A program made the position numbers and the translations under genes. Source: Clostridium sp. CAG:1024 (GTDB lineage Bacteria; Bacillota; Clostridia; Christensenellales; CAG-138). From it: a DNA stretch of 32,908 nucleotides. The notes under the pieces were generated by a model. The model was given only the letters and a program-made list of their open reading frames with translations. It was not told the DNA's origin and made no database searches. Position 1 is the stretch's first letter. Every line of letters starts with the position of its first letter. Of this stretch, positions 1 to 8,387 are shown in pieces. The stretch is taken from assembly GCA_000432015.1 (NCBI GenBank), contig HF985534.1, forward strand, positions 20,720 to 53,627. Reading direction: 5' to 3'.

Positions 1-1468
1 GGCGTGTTTTGCTGTTTTCCAGTGCGCTGACAAGGTTCTGCGCCTTCTTTTCCCCGAATCGCTCCAACGTCATAAGGCGATCTGCGGTGAGTTCATAGAG
101 CTCCGGGATTGTCGCGATACCGAAGCTATCGACAAGCTGTTCTGTCGTCTTGCCACTCAGTTGTTCAATATCCATGGCGTCACGGGAAGCATAATGTACG
201 ATGCGGCCGACGATCTGCGGACGGCAGGAAAGCGAGTTTGTACAAAACAAGTGCGCGCCTCGCTGTTCAACATGCGCGCCGCAGCTTGGACAGCGCAGCG
301 GTTTTTCGATCTGTGCGGCCGGCTCGTCGCCGGGAACGCTCCCGAGGATCTCCGGGATTACATCATTGCTTCGGCGAATGAAAACGCGGGAACCGATACC
401 GACGCGTTTTCGCAGTATATCATCATAGTTGTTCAGTGTCGCCTTTCGTATCGTCGCGCCAGCCAATTCAACAGGTGCAAGATGCGCAAGCGGGGTTAGT
501 TTGCCTGTGCGGCCAACCTCCCACGTCACCCGTTCGACGATCGTCGTGGTTTCTTCCGCGGCAAATTTGAAGGCAATGGCCCAACGCGGGAATTTTTCCG
601 TCTCGCCGAGCGCCTCACGCAGAGCAAAGTCCGTTACCTTTACGACCATGCCGTCGATTAAGAAATCCAGTTTTCCGCGTTCTTCTTCTGCGGCACGGAT
701 CTCACGCATAAGAGAAGCCGCGTCGGTGCAATAGTGAATGAAAGGGCTGACCGGAAAGCCGTTTTCCTGGAGAAACGCCAGCATCTCCTGTTGATTGTGC
801 AGCGTTTTTCCTTCGATGTAACCAATGTTGTAACAAAAACAGTCGAGATGCCGTTCGGCCGTCACTCTCGGATCAACATTTCGCAGCGCGCCTGCCGCAG
901 CATTTCGAGCGTTTTTCAGCGGTTCGTCGGAGTGTGCGTTGTAAGCTTCAAGCACGGAAAGTCGCATAATACACTCACCCTGAACCTCCATGCGGCCCTT
1001 GAATGGAATCTCCTGCGGCAATGTGGAGATGGTCTTCACCTGTTCGGTGATTGTTTCTCCGATGATCCCGTTCCCGCGCGTTGCGCCAGTTGTCAGCTTT
1101 CCGTTTTCGTAAGTCAGGTTGATCGTAAGCCCATCGAATTTATATTCAAGCGCAAACGTAGGAGAGGGCATACCCGCTGTCAGCTTTTTTACACGTGTCT
1201 CCCAATCGGACAACGCCCCCTCGGTTCGCACCTTGTCCATGCTCCAGAGTCGTCCGAGATGTGTATGGGGCTGGAACTTCGCGAGCGGAGCGCCGCCAAC
1301 ACGCCTTGTCGGCGAATCCGGCAGCACGATGCCGCTTTCTTTTTCGAGTTGAACAAGTTCGTCATATAATGTGTCATACTCTGCATCCGAGATTTCCGGA
1401 GCGTCGGACTCATAGTAGGCCGTTCCGTAGCGGTTCAGAAGTCTGACAAGTTCTTCCTGCCGATTCAT
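1..1468 (-). CDS. ligA: NAD-dependent DNA ligase LigA, C-terminus cut off by window edge
   Basis: Seals nicks during replication and repair using NAD+. Reading leftward from ATG at 1468 gives about 489 codons without a stop, so the 3' end lies outside the window. Seen: N-terminal Ia domain, adenylation motif K-F-D-G with the predicted nucleophile Lys110, a TRGNG motif (many ligases have TRGDG), the OB fold, a four-Cys zinc finger starting CPSCG, and the start of the helix-hairpin-helix region (FGEKKAQNL). The rest of the HhH repeats and the BRCT domain, present in full-length LigA of about 650-670 aa, are missing because of the window edge. The start lies 2 bases after the pcrA stop, so the two are almost certainly one transcript, an arrangement usual in Firmicutes. 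Its ribosome site (GGAGGATTG) lies inside the end of pcrA. Confidence 0.95.
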   Translation of the reverse strand, partial: MNRQEELVRLLNRYGTAYYESDAPEISDAEYDTLYDELVQLEKESGIVLPDSPTRRVGGAPLAKFQPHTHLGRLWSMDKVRTEGALSDWETRVKKLTAGMPSPTFALEYKFDGLTINLTYENGKLTTGATRGNGIIGETITEQVKTISTLPQEIPFKGRMEVQGECIMRLSVLEAYNAHSDEPLKNARNAAAGALRNVDPRVTAERHLDCFCYNIGYIEGKTLHNQQEMLAFLQENGFPVSPFIHYCTDAASLMREIRAAEEERGKLDFLIDGMVVKVTDFALREALGETEKFPRWAIAFKFAAEETTTIVERVTWEVGRTGKLTPLAHLAPVELAGATIRKATLNNYDDILRKRVGIGSRVFIRRSNDVIPEILGSVPGDEPAAQIEKPLRCPSCGAHVEQRGAHLFCTNSLSCRPQIVGRIVHYASRDAMDIEQLSGKTTEQLVDSFGIATIPELYELTADRLMTLERFGEKKAQNLVSALENSKTR

Positions 1469-1470
1469 GT

Positions 1471-3732
1471 TCAATCCTCCAAAATGCGAATGGGCGCGTA
1501 TGCCGCAGCAAATTTCTTTTTTTGTCCGTTGTCAAAATCGATCTCTACGATCTGGTTTGCACCGCTTCCGCCAACGCTCATTACCGTACCATCACCGAAT
1601 GTCTTATGGTTCACGCGCTGTCCAGATCTGACCGCAATCGGCGCAGCGGGTACAGCAGCGCGCGTGGGCTGCGTGGAAGCGGTTGCGTTGGAAACAGTTG
1701 CTTCGCTGCGCATCTTCTCAAACCGAAGCGGTCTTGCCTCGTTTTTCTGCAGCGTATGCAGCAAAGGCTTTCGCTGTTCTTCACGATACGCCTGCGCCCT
1801 CTGGGGTTTCGGCTGTTCCGGCAGAGCGCCGGCGAGTTCTTCAAGAAACTGCGACGGCCGTGTAGATTCGATCTTTCCATAGAGCATACGCTGTTTTGCG
1901 TAGCTTAAACGCAGTTCTTCACGGGCGCGCGTAATGCCTACATAGCAAAGTCTCCGTTCTTCTTCCATGCGTTCCGGATCGAACCGTGATTGGGAAGATG
2001 GGAAGAGCCCATCTTCCATGCCGCAAAGAAATACGACTGGGAATTCCAATCCTTTTGCACTGTGCAGCGTCATGAGCGAAACCTCGCCGCGGTCTGAAAG
2101 CATCTGATCCGTTGCCGTAAAGAGTGCAACATTTTCAAGAAATGACTGAAGCGGATCGCTCTCATCTGCTGCGAGTCCCCTTTCGAACTCAGCGATATAA
2201 CCAAGAAACTCCTGAACGATTTGCGCGCGCGTCTCATAATTCTCTTTTTTATCTTCGCGCAAATATGCATCGTAGCCAATGGAGGCAAGCAGCAGATCGA
2301 CGATTTCCGACAGCGGTGATACGCCGAGCATTCCGCTTGCCGCCACCATGACATCGGTAAACTGACGCAATTTCCCAGCGTATCGGGGCGGAATGTCATC
2401 CGCGGTCATGGCAGCTGCAAGCATGGAACATCCGTTCTGTCGCGCCGAAGCTTGAAGCATTGCGACCGCCGCATCTCCAAGTCCGCGTCGAGGCGTATTG
2501 ATAACGCGCAAAAAGGCTATATCGTCGTTCGGATTCGAAAGCAGGCGAAGATAGCAGAGAATGTCTTTCACTTCTGCGCGCTGGAAGAAGGACAGCCCAC
2601 CATACACTTTGTAAGGGATGTCAAAGCTTTTCAAATACATCTCAAGCACACGGCTCTGCGCATGCGTACGGTAAAGGATCGCAAAATCATTGTAGCTTCG
2701 TCCCTGATAACGCACGTCCGAGACGATCCTGTTTGCGATGTACATCGCTTCATCCCGTTCATCGTTATTCTCGCGAAGTTCAATGGGAGCGCCGCCTTTC
2801 TGCGCGGTCCACAGCTTTTTCTGTTTTCTGCCGTGATTGTTCGCAATGATAAGATTTGCGGCATTCAAGATCTGCTCCGTGGAACGGTAATTCTGTTCCA
2901 AACGAACGATCTCCGCGCCGGGAAAATCTTTTTCAAATTCCAAAATGTTTCGAATATCAGCGCCGCGCCAGCCGTAAATGCTTTGATCGTCGTCGCCGAC
3001 GACGCAGAGATTTCTGTGCGCATCCGCAAGGAGCTTGACGATATGGTACTGCGCCATGTTTGTATCCTGATACTCGTCGACAAGAATATACTGAAACCGG
3101 GATTGATACCGTTCCAGCACATCCGGATGCTTTTGAAACAGTTCCAGTGTTTTAAGCAGCAGGTCGTCAAAGTCCAAAGCATTGTTTTGCCGCAGACGTT
3201 TCTGGTACAGCAAAAATGCGTCGATCACCGGCTGCGGCGCATATGATTCCCGCAGAAAGGCAAGCGGATCGACAGAATGGTTTTTCGCCTCGCTGAATTG
3301 CGATGAAAGTCCTCGGGGCGTAAACACCTTTTCATTGAGATTCAGATCCGCAATAATGTGCTTGAGCAGTGTCTGCTGATCACTGTCATCGTAGATAACA
3401 AAGCTCTTTTCATAATCGAGTTTGTCTATATCACGCCGAAGAATACGCACACAGCAGGCATGAAATGTCAGCACCCACATGTCGGAAGCCATACCGCCGA
3501 CAAGCGATGCCACACGCTCCCGCATTTCGCCGGCCGCCTTGTTCGTGAAGGTCAGTGCAAGGATACTCCACGGCTGCACCATTTTTTCCTCAATCAAGTA
3601 TGCAATTCTATAAGTGAGCACGCGGGTCTTGCCGCTGCCTGCCCCCGCGAGGACAAGGAGCGGTCCTTCCGTACAGGTAACTGCACGGAGCTGCTGTTCA
3701 TTCAATTTTGCTAAGTCCAAACTTCCACTCAT
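1471..3732 (-). CDS. pcrA: ATP-dependent DNA helicase PcrA (UvrD/Rep family)
   Basis: A 3'-5' superfamily 1 helicase of replication and nucleotide-excision repair, 753 aa from ATG 3732. Seen in order: Q motif region (LNEQQLRAV), Walker A AGAGSGKT with Lys35, motif II DEYQDTN, motif III GDDDQSIYGWRGAD, motif V LHSAKGLEFPVVF, motif VI CYVGITRARE, and a C-terminal Tudor-like RNA polymerase contact domain (GQRVNHKTFGDGTV). The reading frame stays open 161 codons further upstream, but that stretch has no helicase-like sequence and runs over the divergent gene, so the start at 3732 is chosen: it puts the Q motif at the usual distance. No Shine-Dalgarno precedes it, while an extended -10 box lies 7 bases upstream, which suggests a leaderless message. 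First gene of a pcrA-ligA operon. Confidence 0.96.
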   Translation of the reverse strand: MSGSLDLAKLNEQQLRAVTCTEGPLLVLAGAGSGKTRVLTYRIAYLIEEKMVQPWSILALTFTNKAAGEMRERVASLVGGMASDMWVLTFHACCVRILRRDIDKLDYEKSFVIYDDSDQQTLLKHIIADLNLNEKVFTPRGLSSQFSEAKNHSVDPLAFLRESYAPQPVIDAFLLYQKRLRQNNALDFDDLLLKTLELFQKHPDVLERYQSRFQYILVDEYQDTNMAQYHIVKLLADAHRNLCVVGDDDQSIYGWRGADIRNILEFEKDFPGAEIVRLEQNYRSTEQILNAANLIIANNHGRKQKKLWTAQKGGAPIELRENNDERDEAMYIANRIVSDVRYQGRSYNDFAILYRTHAQSRVLEMYLKSFDIPYKVYGGLSFFQRAEVKDILCYLRLLSNPNDDIAFLRVINTPRRGLGDAAVAMLQASARQNGCSMLAAAMTADDIPPRYAGKLRQFTDVMVAASGMLGVSPLSEIVDLLLASIGYDAYLREDKKENYETRAQIVQEFLGYIAEFERGLAADESDPLQSFLENVALFTATDQMLSDRGEVSLMTLHSAKGLEFPVVFLCGMEDGLFPSSQSRFDPERMEEERRLCYVGITRAREELRLSYAKQRMLYGKIESTRPSQFLEELAGALPEQPKPQRAQAYREEQRKPLLHTLQKNEARPLRFEKMRSEATVSNATASTQPTRAAVPAAPIAVRSGQRVNHKTFGDGTVMSVGGSGANQIVEIDFDNGQKKKFAAAYAPIRILED

Positions 3733-3739
3733 ATCATGC

Positions 3740-3748
3740 AGTATAGCA
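3740..3748 (-). promoter_or_regulatory. Candidate extended -10 promoter of pcrA-ligA
   Basis: On the minus strand TGC is followed directly by TATACT (extended -10 TGn-TATACT). A -35 match at 3763-3768 is poor (TGCAGA), as is common for extended -10 promoters. Transcription would begin within a base or two of the pcrA ATG at 3732. Confidence 0.5.
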
Positions 3749-3806
3749 TACTTGTGACAGGCTCTGCATCCCGATTTGTCAAAAACCGAAACTTTTTCCA
3801 ATACGC

Positions 3807-3836
3807 TTGTCAATGGCTCGTTACAAAGGCTATAAT
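3807..3836 (+). promoter_or_regulatory. Sigma-A type promoter for the P-loop ATPase-thrC-ctpA-ahcY group
   Basis: TTGTCA at 3807-3812, an 18-base spacer, and a perfect TATAAT at 3831-3836. It is divergent from the pcrA promoter. Transcription would start near 3843, which excludes the in-frame ATGs at 3736 and 3835 as starts of the downstream gene. Confidence 0.75.
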
Positions 3837-3879
3837 GGATAAACCGAAAGATAACATATCGGAATGGAGGACAAAAGTT

Positions 3880-4302
3880 TTGATTGGAGTCATCTTTGGG
3901 GAAAAGGGCACAGGAAAAACCAAACATCTGCTGCAGCACGCAAATGAAATGGCCACGAAAGCAAAGGGCAGTCTGGTTTTTATTGACGACGACAACAGCT
4001 ACATGTTTGATCTGTCGAGCAGCATCCGGTTCATCAACGCCGCGGACTACGACATTGACAGCGGAAAAATGCTGTATGGCTTTATCTGCGGCATAGCGGC
4101 GCAGGACTTCGATTTGGAATATGTCTATGTAGACGGTTTCAAAAATTTTGTTCAATATGAGCTCTATGAATTGGAGCCTTTCTTTAAGGATCTTTCGGCG
4201 TTTTCGGAAAAGCATAACATCAATATCATTCTGAGCATCAGCGGCAATAAGGATTCACTCCCCGCGTTCATGAATGATATGGTGCTCAAAACCACATACT
4301 GA
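3880..4302 (+). CDS. Small P-loop ATPase of a clostridial family often labelled PilT-like
   Basis: A 140-aa predicted nucleotide-binding protein. Seen: Walker A GEKGTGKT at residues 7-14, directly after an N-terminal beta strand (IGVIF), and a possible Walker B strand ending in Asp (YVYVDGF). There is no membrane segment. The start is read as TTG at 3880: GGAGG at 3866-3870 lies 9 bases upstream, and the mRNA start inferred from the promoter rules out earlier ATGs. Small proteins of this form occur in many Clostridia, sometimes annotated as twitching motility protein PilT, a label I regard as misleading because secretion-ATPase motifs are not visible. Its cellular role is unknown to me. It lies 26 bases before thrC and probably shares its transcript. 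Confidence 0.8.
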   Translation: MIGVIFGEKGTGKTKHLLQHANEMATKAKGSLVFIDDDNSYMFDLSSSIRFINAADYDIDSGKMLYGFICGIAAQDFDLEYVYVDGFKNFVQYELYELEPFFKDLSAFSEKHNINIILSISGNKDSLPAFMNDMVLKTTY

Positions 4303-4328
4303 ACCAAAAGGAACGAATTGCAGGTAAC

Positions 4329-5804
4329 ATGAACTATCTCAGCACACGCGGCGGCGAAGCCGTCACAGCGGCGCAGGCGATCGTACAGGGCATCTGCCCA
4401 TCAGGCGGTCTGTATGTGCCCGCCGTGTTCCCAAAACTCGATATTCGGGAACTCTCTTCAAACTATCTGGACACAGCGTTTCGTGTCATTTCCCTCTATC
4501 TGCCGGAATTCGATACGGATCAACTCCGTCAGATGATCAAAAGCGCCTACACGTCCTTTGACAGTGATGATGTCGCGCCTCTTGTAGCGCTTAACGATAC
4601 AGAGAGCGTGCTTGAACTGTGGCACGGTCCGACAATGGCGTTTAAGGACATCGCACTCCAACTGTTACCGTATCTGATGCGAGAGTCTCTTCGCCTGACC
4701 GGTGAAAACAAAACCGTTTATATTCTTGTAGCTACCTCAGGCGATACTGGAAAGGCCGCGCTTGAGGGATTCTGTGATGTGGACGGGACGCGTGTGCTTG
4801 TATTTTACCCATATGGCGGCGTTTCCCGTGCGCAGAGGCTTCAAATGGTCACGCAGGAGGGCGAAAACATTGACGTTTGTGCCGTTCGGGGAAACTTTGA
4901 CGATGCGCAGACCGGTGTGAAAAAGATTTTCGCCTCAAAAGATGTGCGGGATGCTTTGGACAAGGAAGGATTTCGGCTGTCGAGTGCAAACTCCATCAAC
5001 TTCGGACGTCTGTTGCCGCAGATCGTATACTATTTTACCGCATATCGCAACATGGCATTGCAAGGGAAAATTGCCATGGGTGATCCGGTCAATTTCTGCG
5101 TGCCGACCGGCAATTTTGGAGATATTCTCGCCGGTTATTATGCCGCACAGATGGGACTTCCCGTAAACAAGCTGATTTGCGCGTCCAATCGAAACCATGT
5201 GCTTGCCGATTTCTTTGAAACCGGCATATATGATGACAAACGGCCTTTTTACAAGAGCATGAGCTGCTCGATCGACATTTTGATTTCAAGCAATCTCGAA
5301 CGTTTGCTTTTCGAGCTTTCAGGCAGAGACGCAGAGACCGTCTCTTCGTGGATGCAGCAGCTTCGGGAATGCGGACGCTATGAGATTGGAGAGTCGCGCA
5401 GAGCAGCCTTGTCAAGCCGGTTTGCGGTCGGTTGGTGCTCGGAAGAGGATACGCTCAAAACGATTCGCAGAATTCATGATGTACACGGGTATCTTATGGA
5501 TCCGCATACCGCGGTCGCACAAACCGTGTACGAGCGATACGCGGCAAGAACGGGCGATGCAACGCCGACCGTGCTGCTTTCCACCGCCAACCCGTACAAA
5601 TTTGCGACCGATGTTCTGTCGGCCTTTGAAACGCCCGCAAGAGATGATTTTGTAAACGCGGATCGTCTGCACGCGCTGACCGGAACGCGTATTCCCGATG
5701 GCATTTCCGGTCTCCACGGCAAGAAGGAGCGGCACCTTGACGTCTGCTCTCTTGATGAAATGCGGGAACGTGTGCTTGGAGGCGTGCAGAATCATGAAGG
5801 ATGA
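4329..5804 (+). CDS. thrC: Threonine synthase
   Basis: PLP enzyme converting O-phosphohomoserine to L-threonine, the last step of threonine synthesis in the cytosol. 491 aa, the usual length of the longer fungal/clostridial-type subfamily. Seen: N-terminal threonine synthase domain (MNYLSTRGG), PLP lysine predicted as Lys106 in HGPTMAFKDIALQ, the substrate-loop signature VATSGDTGKAA, and the phosphate-binding glycine loop PTGNFGDILAGYYA. The ribosome site is weak (AAAGGAAC upstream of ATG 4329). Its last 11 bases overlap the start of the S41 protease gene, indicating co-transcription. No homoserine genes or threonine-type leader are seen nearby. Confidence 0.95.
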   Translation: MNYLSTRGGEAVTAAQAIVQGICPSGGLYVPAVFPKLDIRELSSNYLDTAFRVISLYLPEFDTDQLRQMIKSAYTSFDSDDVAPLVALNDTESVLELWHGPTMAFKDIALQLLPYLMRESLRLTGENKTVYILVATSGDTGKAALEGFCDVDGTRVLVFYPYGGVSRAQRLQMVTQEGENIDVCAVRGNFDDAQTGVKKIFASKDVRDALDKEGFRLSSANSINFGRLLPQIVYYFTAYRNMALQGKIAMGDPVNFCVPTGNFGDILAGYYAAQMGLPVNKLICASNRNHVLADFFETGIYDDKRPFYKSMSCSIDILISSNLERLLFELSGRDAETVSSWMQQLRECGRYEIGESRRAALSSRFAVGWCSEEDTLKTIRRIHDVHGYLMDPHTAVAQTVYERYAARTGDATPTVLLSTANPYKFATDVLSAFETPARDDFVNADRLHALTGTRIPDGISGLHGKKERHLDVCSLDEMRERVLGGVQNHEG

Positions 5805-6972
5805 ACGTGGTTATCGTCGACTGTCTCTCGCGCTGACGATCTTGCTTGGCATAGCGGTCGGCCTGCTCGCCATACTGCTTGTGCGATACCAAGCACTCAG
5901 TCAATATGCGCCGCTCGCGGAAATGGCGGAAACGATCAAAACACATTATTACTATTACGATGCAGATGGCGGCGAGCCCGCCTTGGTTGATGCATCGTTG
6001 CGTGGCATGGCCTCCGGAATCGGCGATGCGTACGCCCAGTATTATACAAAGGAAGAATACGACGAGCTGCTGACTTCACAATCCGGCGAGTACCGGGGCA
6101 TCGGGATCGTTGTGACTGTCCCGGATGAAACCGGAGCACAGATCACGCATGTGTACGACAACAGTCCTATGGCGGAAGCAGGTGCGCAGGCCGGAGACTA
6201 TATCCTCGAGATCAACGACACGGTAACTGCCGGCCTTCCCATGGATGATATGCTTGCCCTGTTTTCGACGGATGAGAACGCTGCAGACGTTTTGAAACTT
6301 CAGCACGGCGACGCGGTATTTACTGTCACGGTACAGCCGCGTGTCGTTTATGTCCCATATGTCCATGTAAAAATGCTGGATGGACAGATCGGATATATCC
6401 GCATCGATTCTTTTCTCGGCAATGTCGCCGGTGAAATGGAGGAGGCGTTAAAGGATCTTCTGACGGATGGAATGCGTTCTCTCGTGCTTGATTTGCGCAA
6501 CAATCCGGGCGGTGGTCTGACCGAAGTGCTCGACGTCGCGGATATGTTCTTGCAAAAGGGAGATCTTATCGTCTCCATTAAATCAAAAACGACGGATACC
6601 GAGAAGTATTATGCCGAAGAGACCGGATACTCGTTCCCTGTCGCGGTACTGGTGAACGGTAATTCTGCTTCAGCATCCGAGCTATTGTCGGGCGCACTGC
6701 AGGATCATGAGCGTGCGGTCATCATCGGTACGCAAACCTTTGGGAAAGGCATCGTGCAGACATACTTCCGGCTCAATAGCAACGCAGGATGGATCAAGAT
6801 TACAACGGACGCTTACTATACGCCAAATGATGTCTGCATTCACGGAATCGGGATTACGCCGGACATCGTCGTTGAGCTTCCCGAAGATGTTCAAAGTCTT
6901 GCGATCGAGTCGTTTTCTGTGGAGCAAGATACACAGCTGATGCGTGCATTGCAGTATCTTAAGAACTCATAA
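5794..6972 (+). CDS. C-terminal processing protease, S41 family (CtpA/CtpB type), membrane anchored
   Basis: Serine protease that trims or degrades proteins on the outer face of the membrane. 392 aa from ATG 5794, preceded by GGAGG at 5778-5782. Seen: an N-terminal transmembrane anchor at about residues 10-31, a PDZ domain (YRGIGIVV to GDYILEIND, about 100-142), and the S41 core with LRNNPGG at 234-240, the nucleophile region NGNSASASE (Ser293 predicted) and the general base Lys318 in TFGKG. The 25-residue Ser-Lys spacing fits Prc and CtpB. The C-terminal peptidoglycan-binding domain of some family members is absent. The start overlaps the end of thrC by 11 bases. Confidence 0.93.
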   Translation: MKDERGYRRLSLALTILLGIAVGLLAILLVRYQALSQYAPLAEMAETIKTHYYYYDADGGEPALVDASLRGMASGIGDAYAQYYTKEEYDELLTSQSGEYRGIGIVVTVPDETGAQITHVYDNSPMAEAGAQAGDYILEINDTVTAGLPMDDMLALFSTDENAADVLKLQHGDAVFTVTVQPRVVYVPYVHVKMLDGQIGYIRIDSFLGNVAGEMEEALKDLLTDGMRSLVLDLRNNPGGGLTEVLDVADMFLQKGDLIVSIKSKTTDTEKYYAEETGYSFPVAVLVNGNSASASELLSGALQDHERAVIIGTQTFGKGIVQTYFRLNSNAGWIKITTDAYYTPNDVCIHGIGITPDIVVELPEDVQSLAIESFSVEQDTQLMRALQYLKNS

Positions 6973-7000
6973 CCGAAGCAGAAATGACAGGAGGAAACGA

Positions 7001-8242
7001 ATGCAAAACATCATTCGCGACATTAACCTTGCGCCGTCCGGCGAGGATAAAATTCTCTGGGCTTGGCGCAATATGCCGCTTCTTCGCGACATTGAAGAGG
7101 AGTTTCGCAGAGAGTTGCCATTCGCCGGGCTCAAAATCGCGCTGTCGATTCATTTGGAAGCAAAGACAGCCTGTCTCTGCCGAACATTAGCCGCAGGCGG
7201 AGCGGATATGTATGTTACCGGTAGCAACCCCTTGTCTACGCAGGACGATGTGGCCGCTGCACTTGCCGCAGGCGGGCTGCATGTGTTTGCCCTGCACGGC
7301 TGCACCGGCGCTGAGTATGATGACTGTCTCCGCCGGGTCGTAGAGGCGGATCCGGACATCATCATTGATGACGGCGGCGACATTATGCACATGATCCGCT
7401 CAGAGTTTTCGGAAAAATCCGCGCATATCTTGGGCGGCTGCGAGGAGACGACAACCGGCATTCTGCGTCTGCGTGCACTAGATGCGGCGGGGGAGCTGCC
7501 CTTCCCGATGATCGCTGTCAACGATGCCGACTGCAAGCATCTGTTTGATAATCGATATGGTACCGGACAGTCTGTGTTCGATGGGATTGATCGCACAACA
7601 AACCTCATAGTCGCCGGGAAATACGTTGTTGTCGCCGGCTACGGCTGGTGCGGAAAAGGCGTCGCAATGCGAGCAAAGGGTCTTGGCGGCAAGGTCATCG
7701 TAACGGAAGTCGATCCAGTGTGCGCAATCGAGGCGGTCATGGACGGCTTTTCGGTCATGCCGATGTTGGAAGCAGCAAAGATCGGAGATCTGTTCATCAC
7801 AGTTACCGGTGATTGTGACGTAATCGGGGAAACGGCATTTTCTGTTATGAAGGACGGCGCCATTCTCTGTAATGCAGGTCACTTTGATGTTGAGGTGAAT
7901 GTAAAGCGTCTCACCGAAATAGCCATCGAGCAAAAGCAGATGAAACCCAACATCCGCGGATATCTCATGCCAAATGGCCGCTGGTTGTACTTGCTCGCCG
8001 AGGGAAGGCTCGTCAACTTAGCGGCCGGCGACGGACATCCGGTAGAAATCATGGATATGAGCTTTGCGATTCAGGCGCTTTCCGCGCGCCACATCGCATT
8101 GCACCGCACTGAGCTTTCTCCGCATCTCATTCCCGTGCCCTCTGAGATCGACGAGAGCGTTGCCAAGAAAAAGCTCAAAGCCATGGGAGTTACGATCGAC
8201 ACGCTGTCGGAGAAACAGCGTGCATATCTCCAGAAATCTTGA
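7001..8242 (+). CDS. ahcY: Adenosylhomocysteinase (S-adenosylhomocysteine hydrolase)
   Basis: NAD-dependent enzyme splitting S-adenosylhomocysteine, the by-product of methylation, into adenosine and homocysteine. 413 aa from ATG 7001, which has an ideal AGGAGG at 6989-6994; the 19-codon upstream extension is therefore rejected. Seen: the substrate region DDGGD, EETTTGILRL, the VNDADCKHLFDNRYGTGQS segment, the NAD-binding Rossmann motif VVVAGYGWCGKGVA, and NAGHFDVEV. It is shorter than the 430-480 aa eukaryotic/proteobacterial form and ends without the KPDHYRY tail, as in the short form known from archaea, Thermotoga and Clostridia. It lies 28 bases after the protease gene, so it is probably the last gene of that operon. 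Confidence 0.92.
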   Translation: MQNIIRDINLAPSGEDKILWAWRNMPLLRDIEEEFRRELPFAGLKIALSIHLEAKTACLCRTLAAGGADMYVTGSNPLSTQDDVAAALAAGGLHVFALHGCTGAEYDDCLRRVVEADPDIIIDDGGDIMHMIRSEFSEKSAHILGGCEETTTGILRLRALDAAGELPFPMIAVNDADCKHLFDNRYGTGQSVFDGIDRTTNLIVAGKYVVVAGYGWCGKGVAMRAKGLGGKVIVTEVDPVCAIEAVMDGFSVMPMLEAAKIGDLFITVTGDCDVIGETAFSVMKDGAILCNAGHFDVEVNVKRLTEIAIEQKQMKPNIRGYLMPNGRWLYLLAEGRLVNLAAGDGHPVEIMDMSFAIQALSARHIALHRTELSPHLIPVPSEIDESVAKKKLKAMGVTIDTLSEKQRAYLQKS

Positions 8243-8251
8243 AAATCATGG

Positions 8252-8280
8252 TTTACAATCCTTGCGGAAACTGGTAATAT
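8252..8280 (+). promoter_or_regulatory. Promoter of the EF-G-like gene
   Basis: TTTACA at 8252-8257, a 17-base spacer and TAATAT at 8275-8280. The predicted leader of about 100 bases contains a 10-base palindrome GGGAATTCCC at 8329-8338 and ends in a purine-rich ribosome site (AGGGGG) before ATG 8388. Confidence 0.6.
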
Positions 8281-8387
8281 AGTGTTTGGCTAAAATGGGT
8301 TTTTCCGTGTGCCCGAATACACATCTTTGGGAATTCCCGGATCGACTTATGAATACGAAAGCACACTAATATGTAGGGGGTTTCGGA

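Noticed and set aside
2452..3246. 264-codon plus-strand frame inside pcrA
   Set aside because: Lies antisense to conserved helicase motifs and has no ribosome site or family features.
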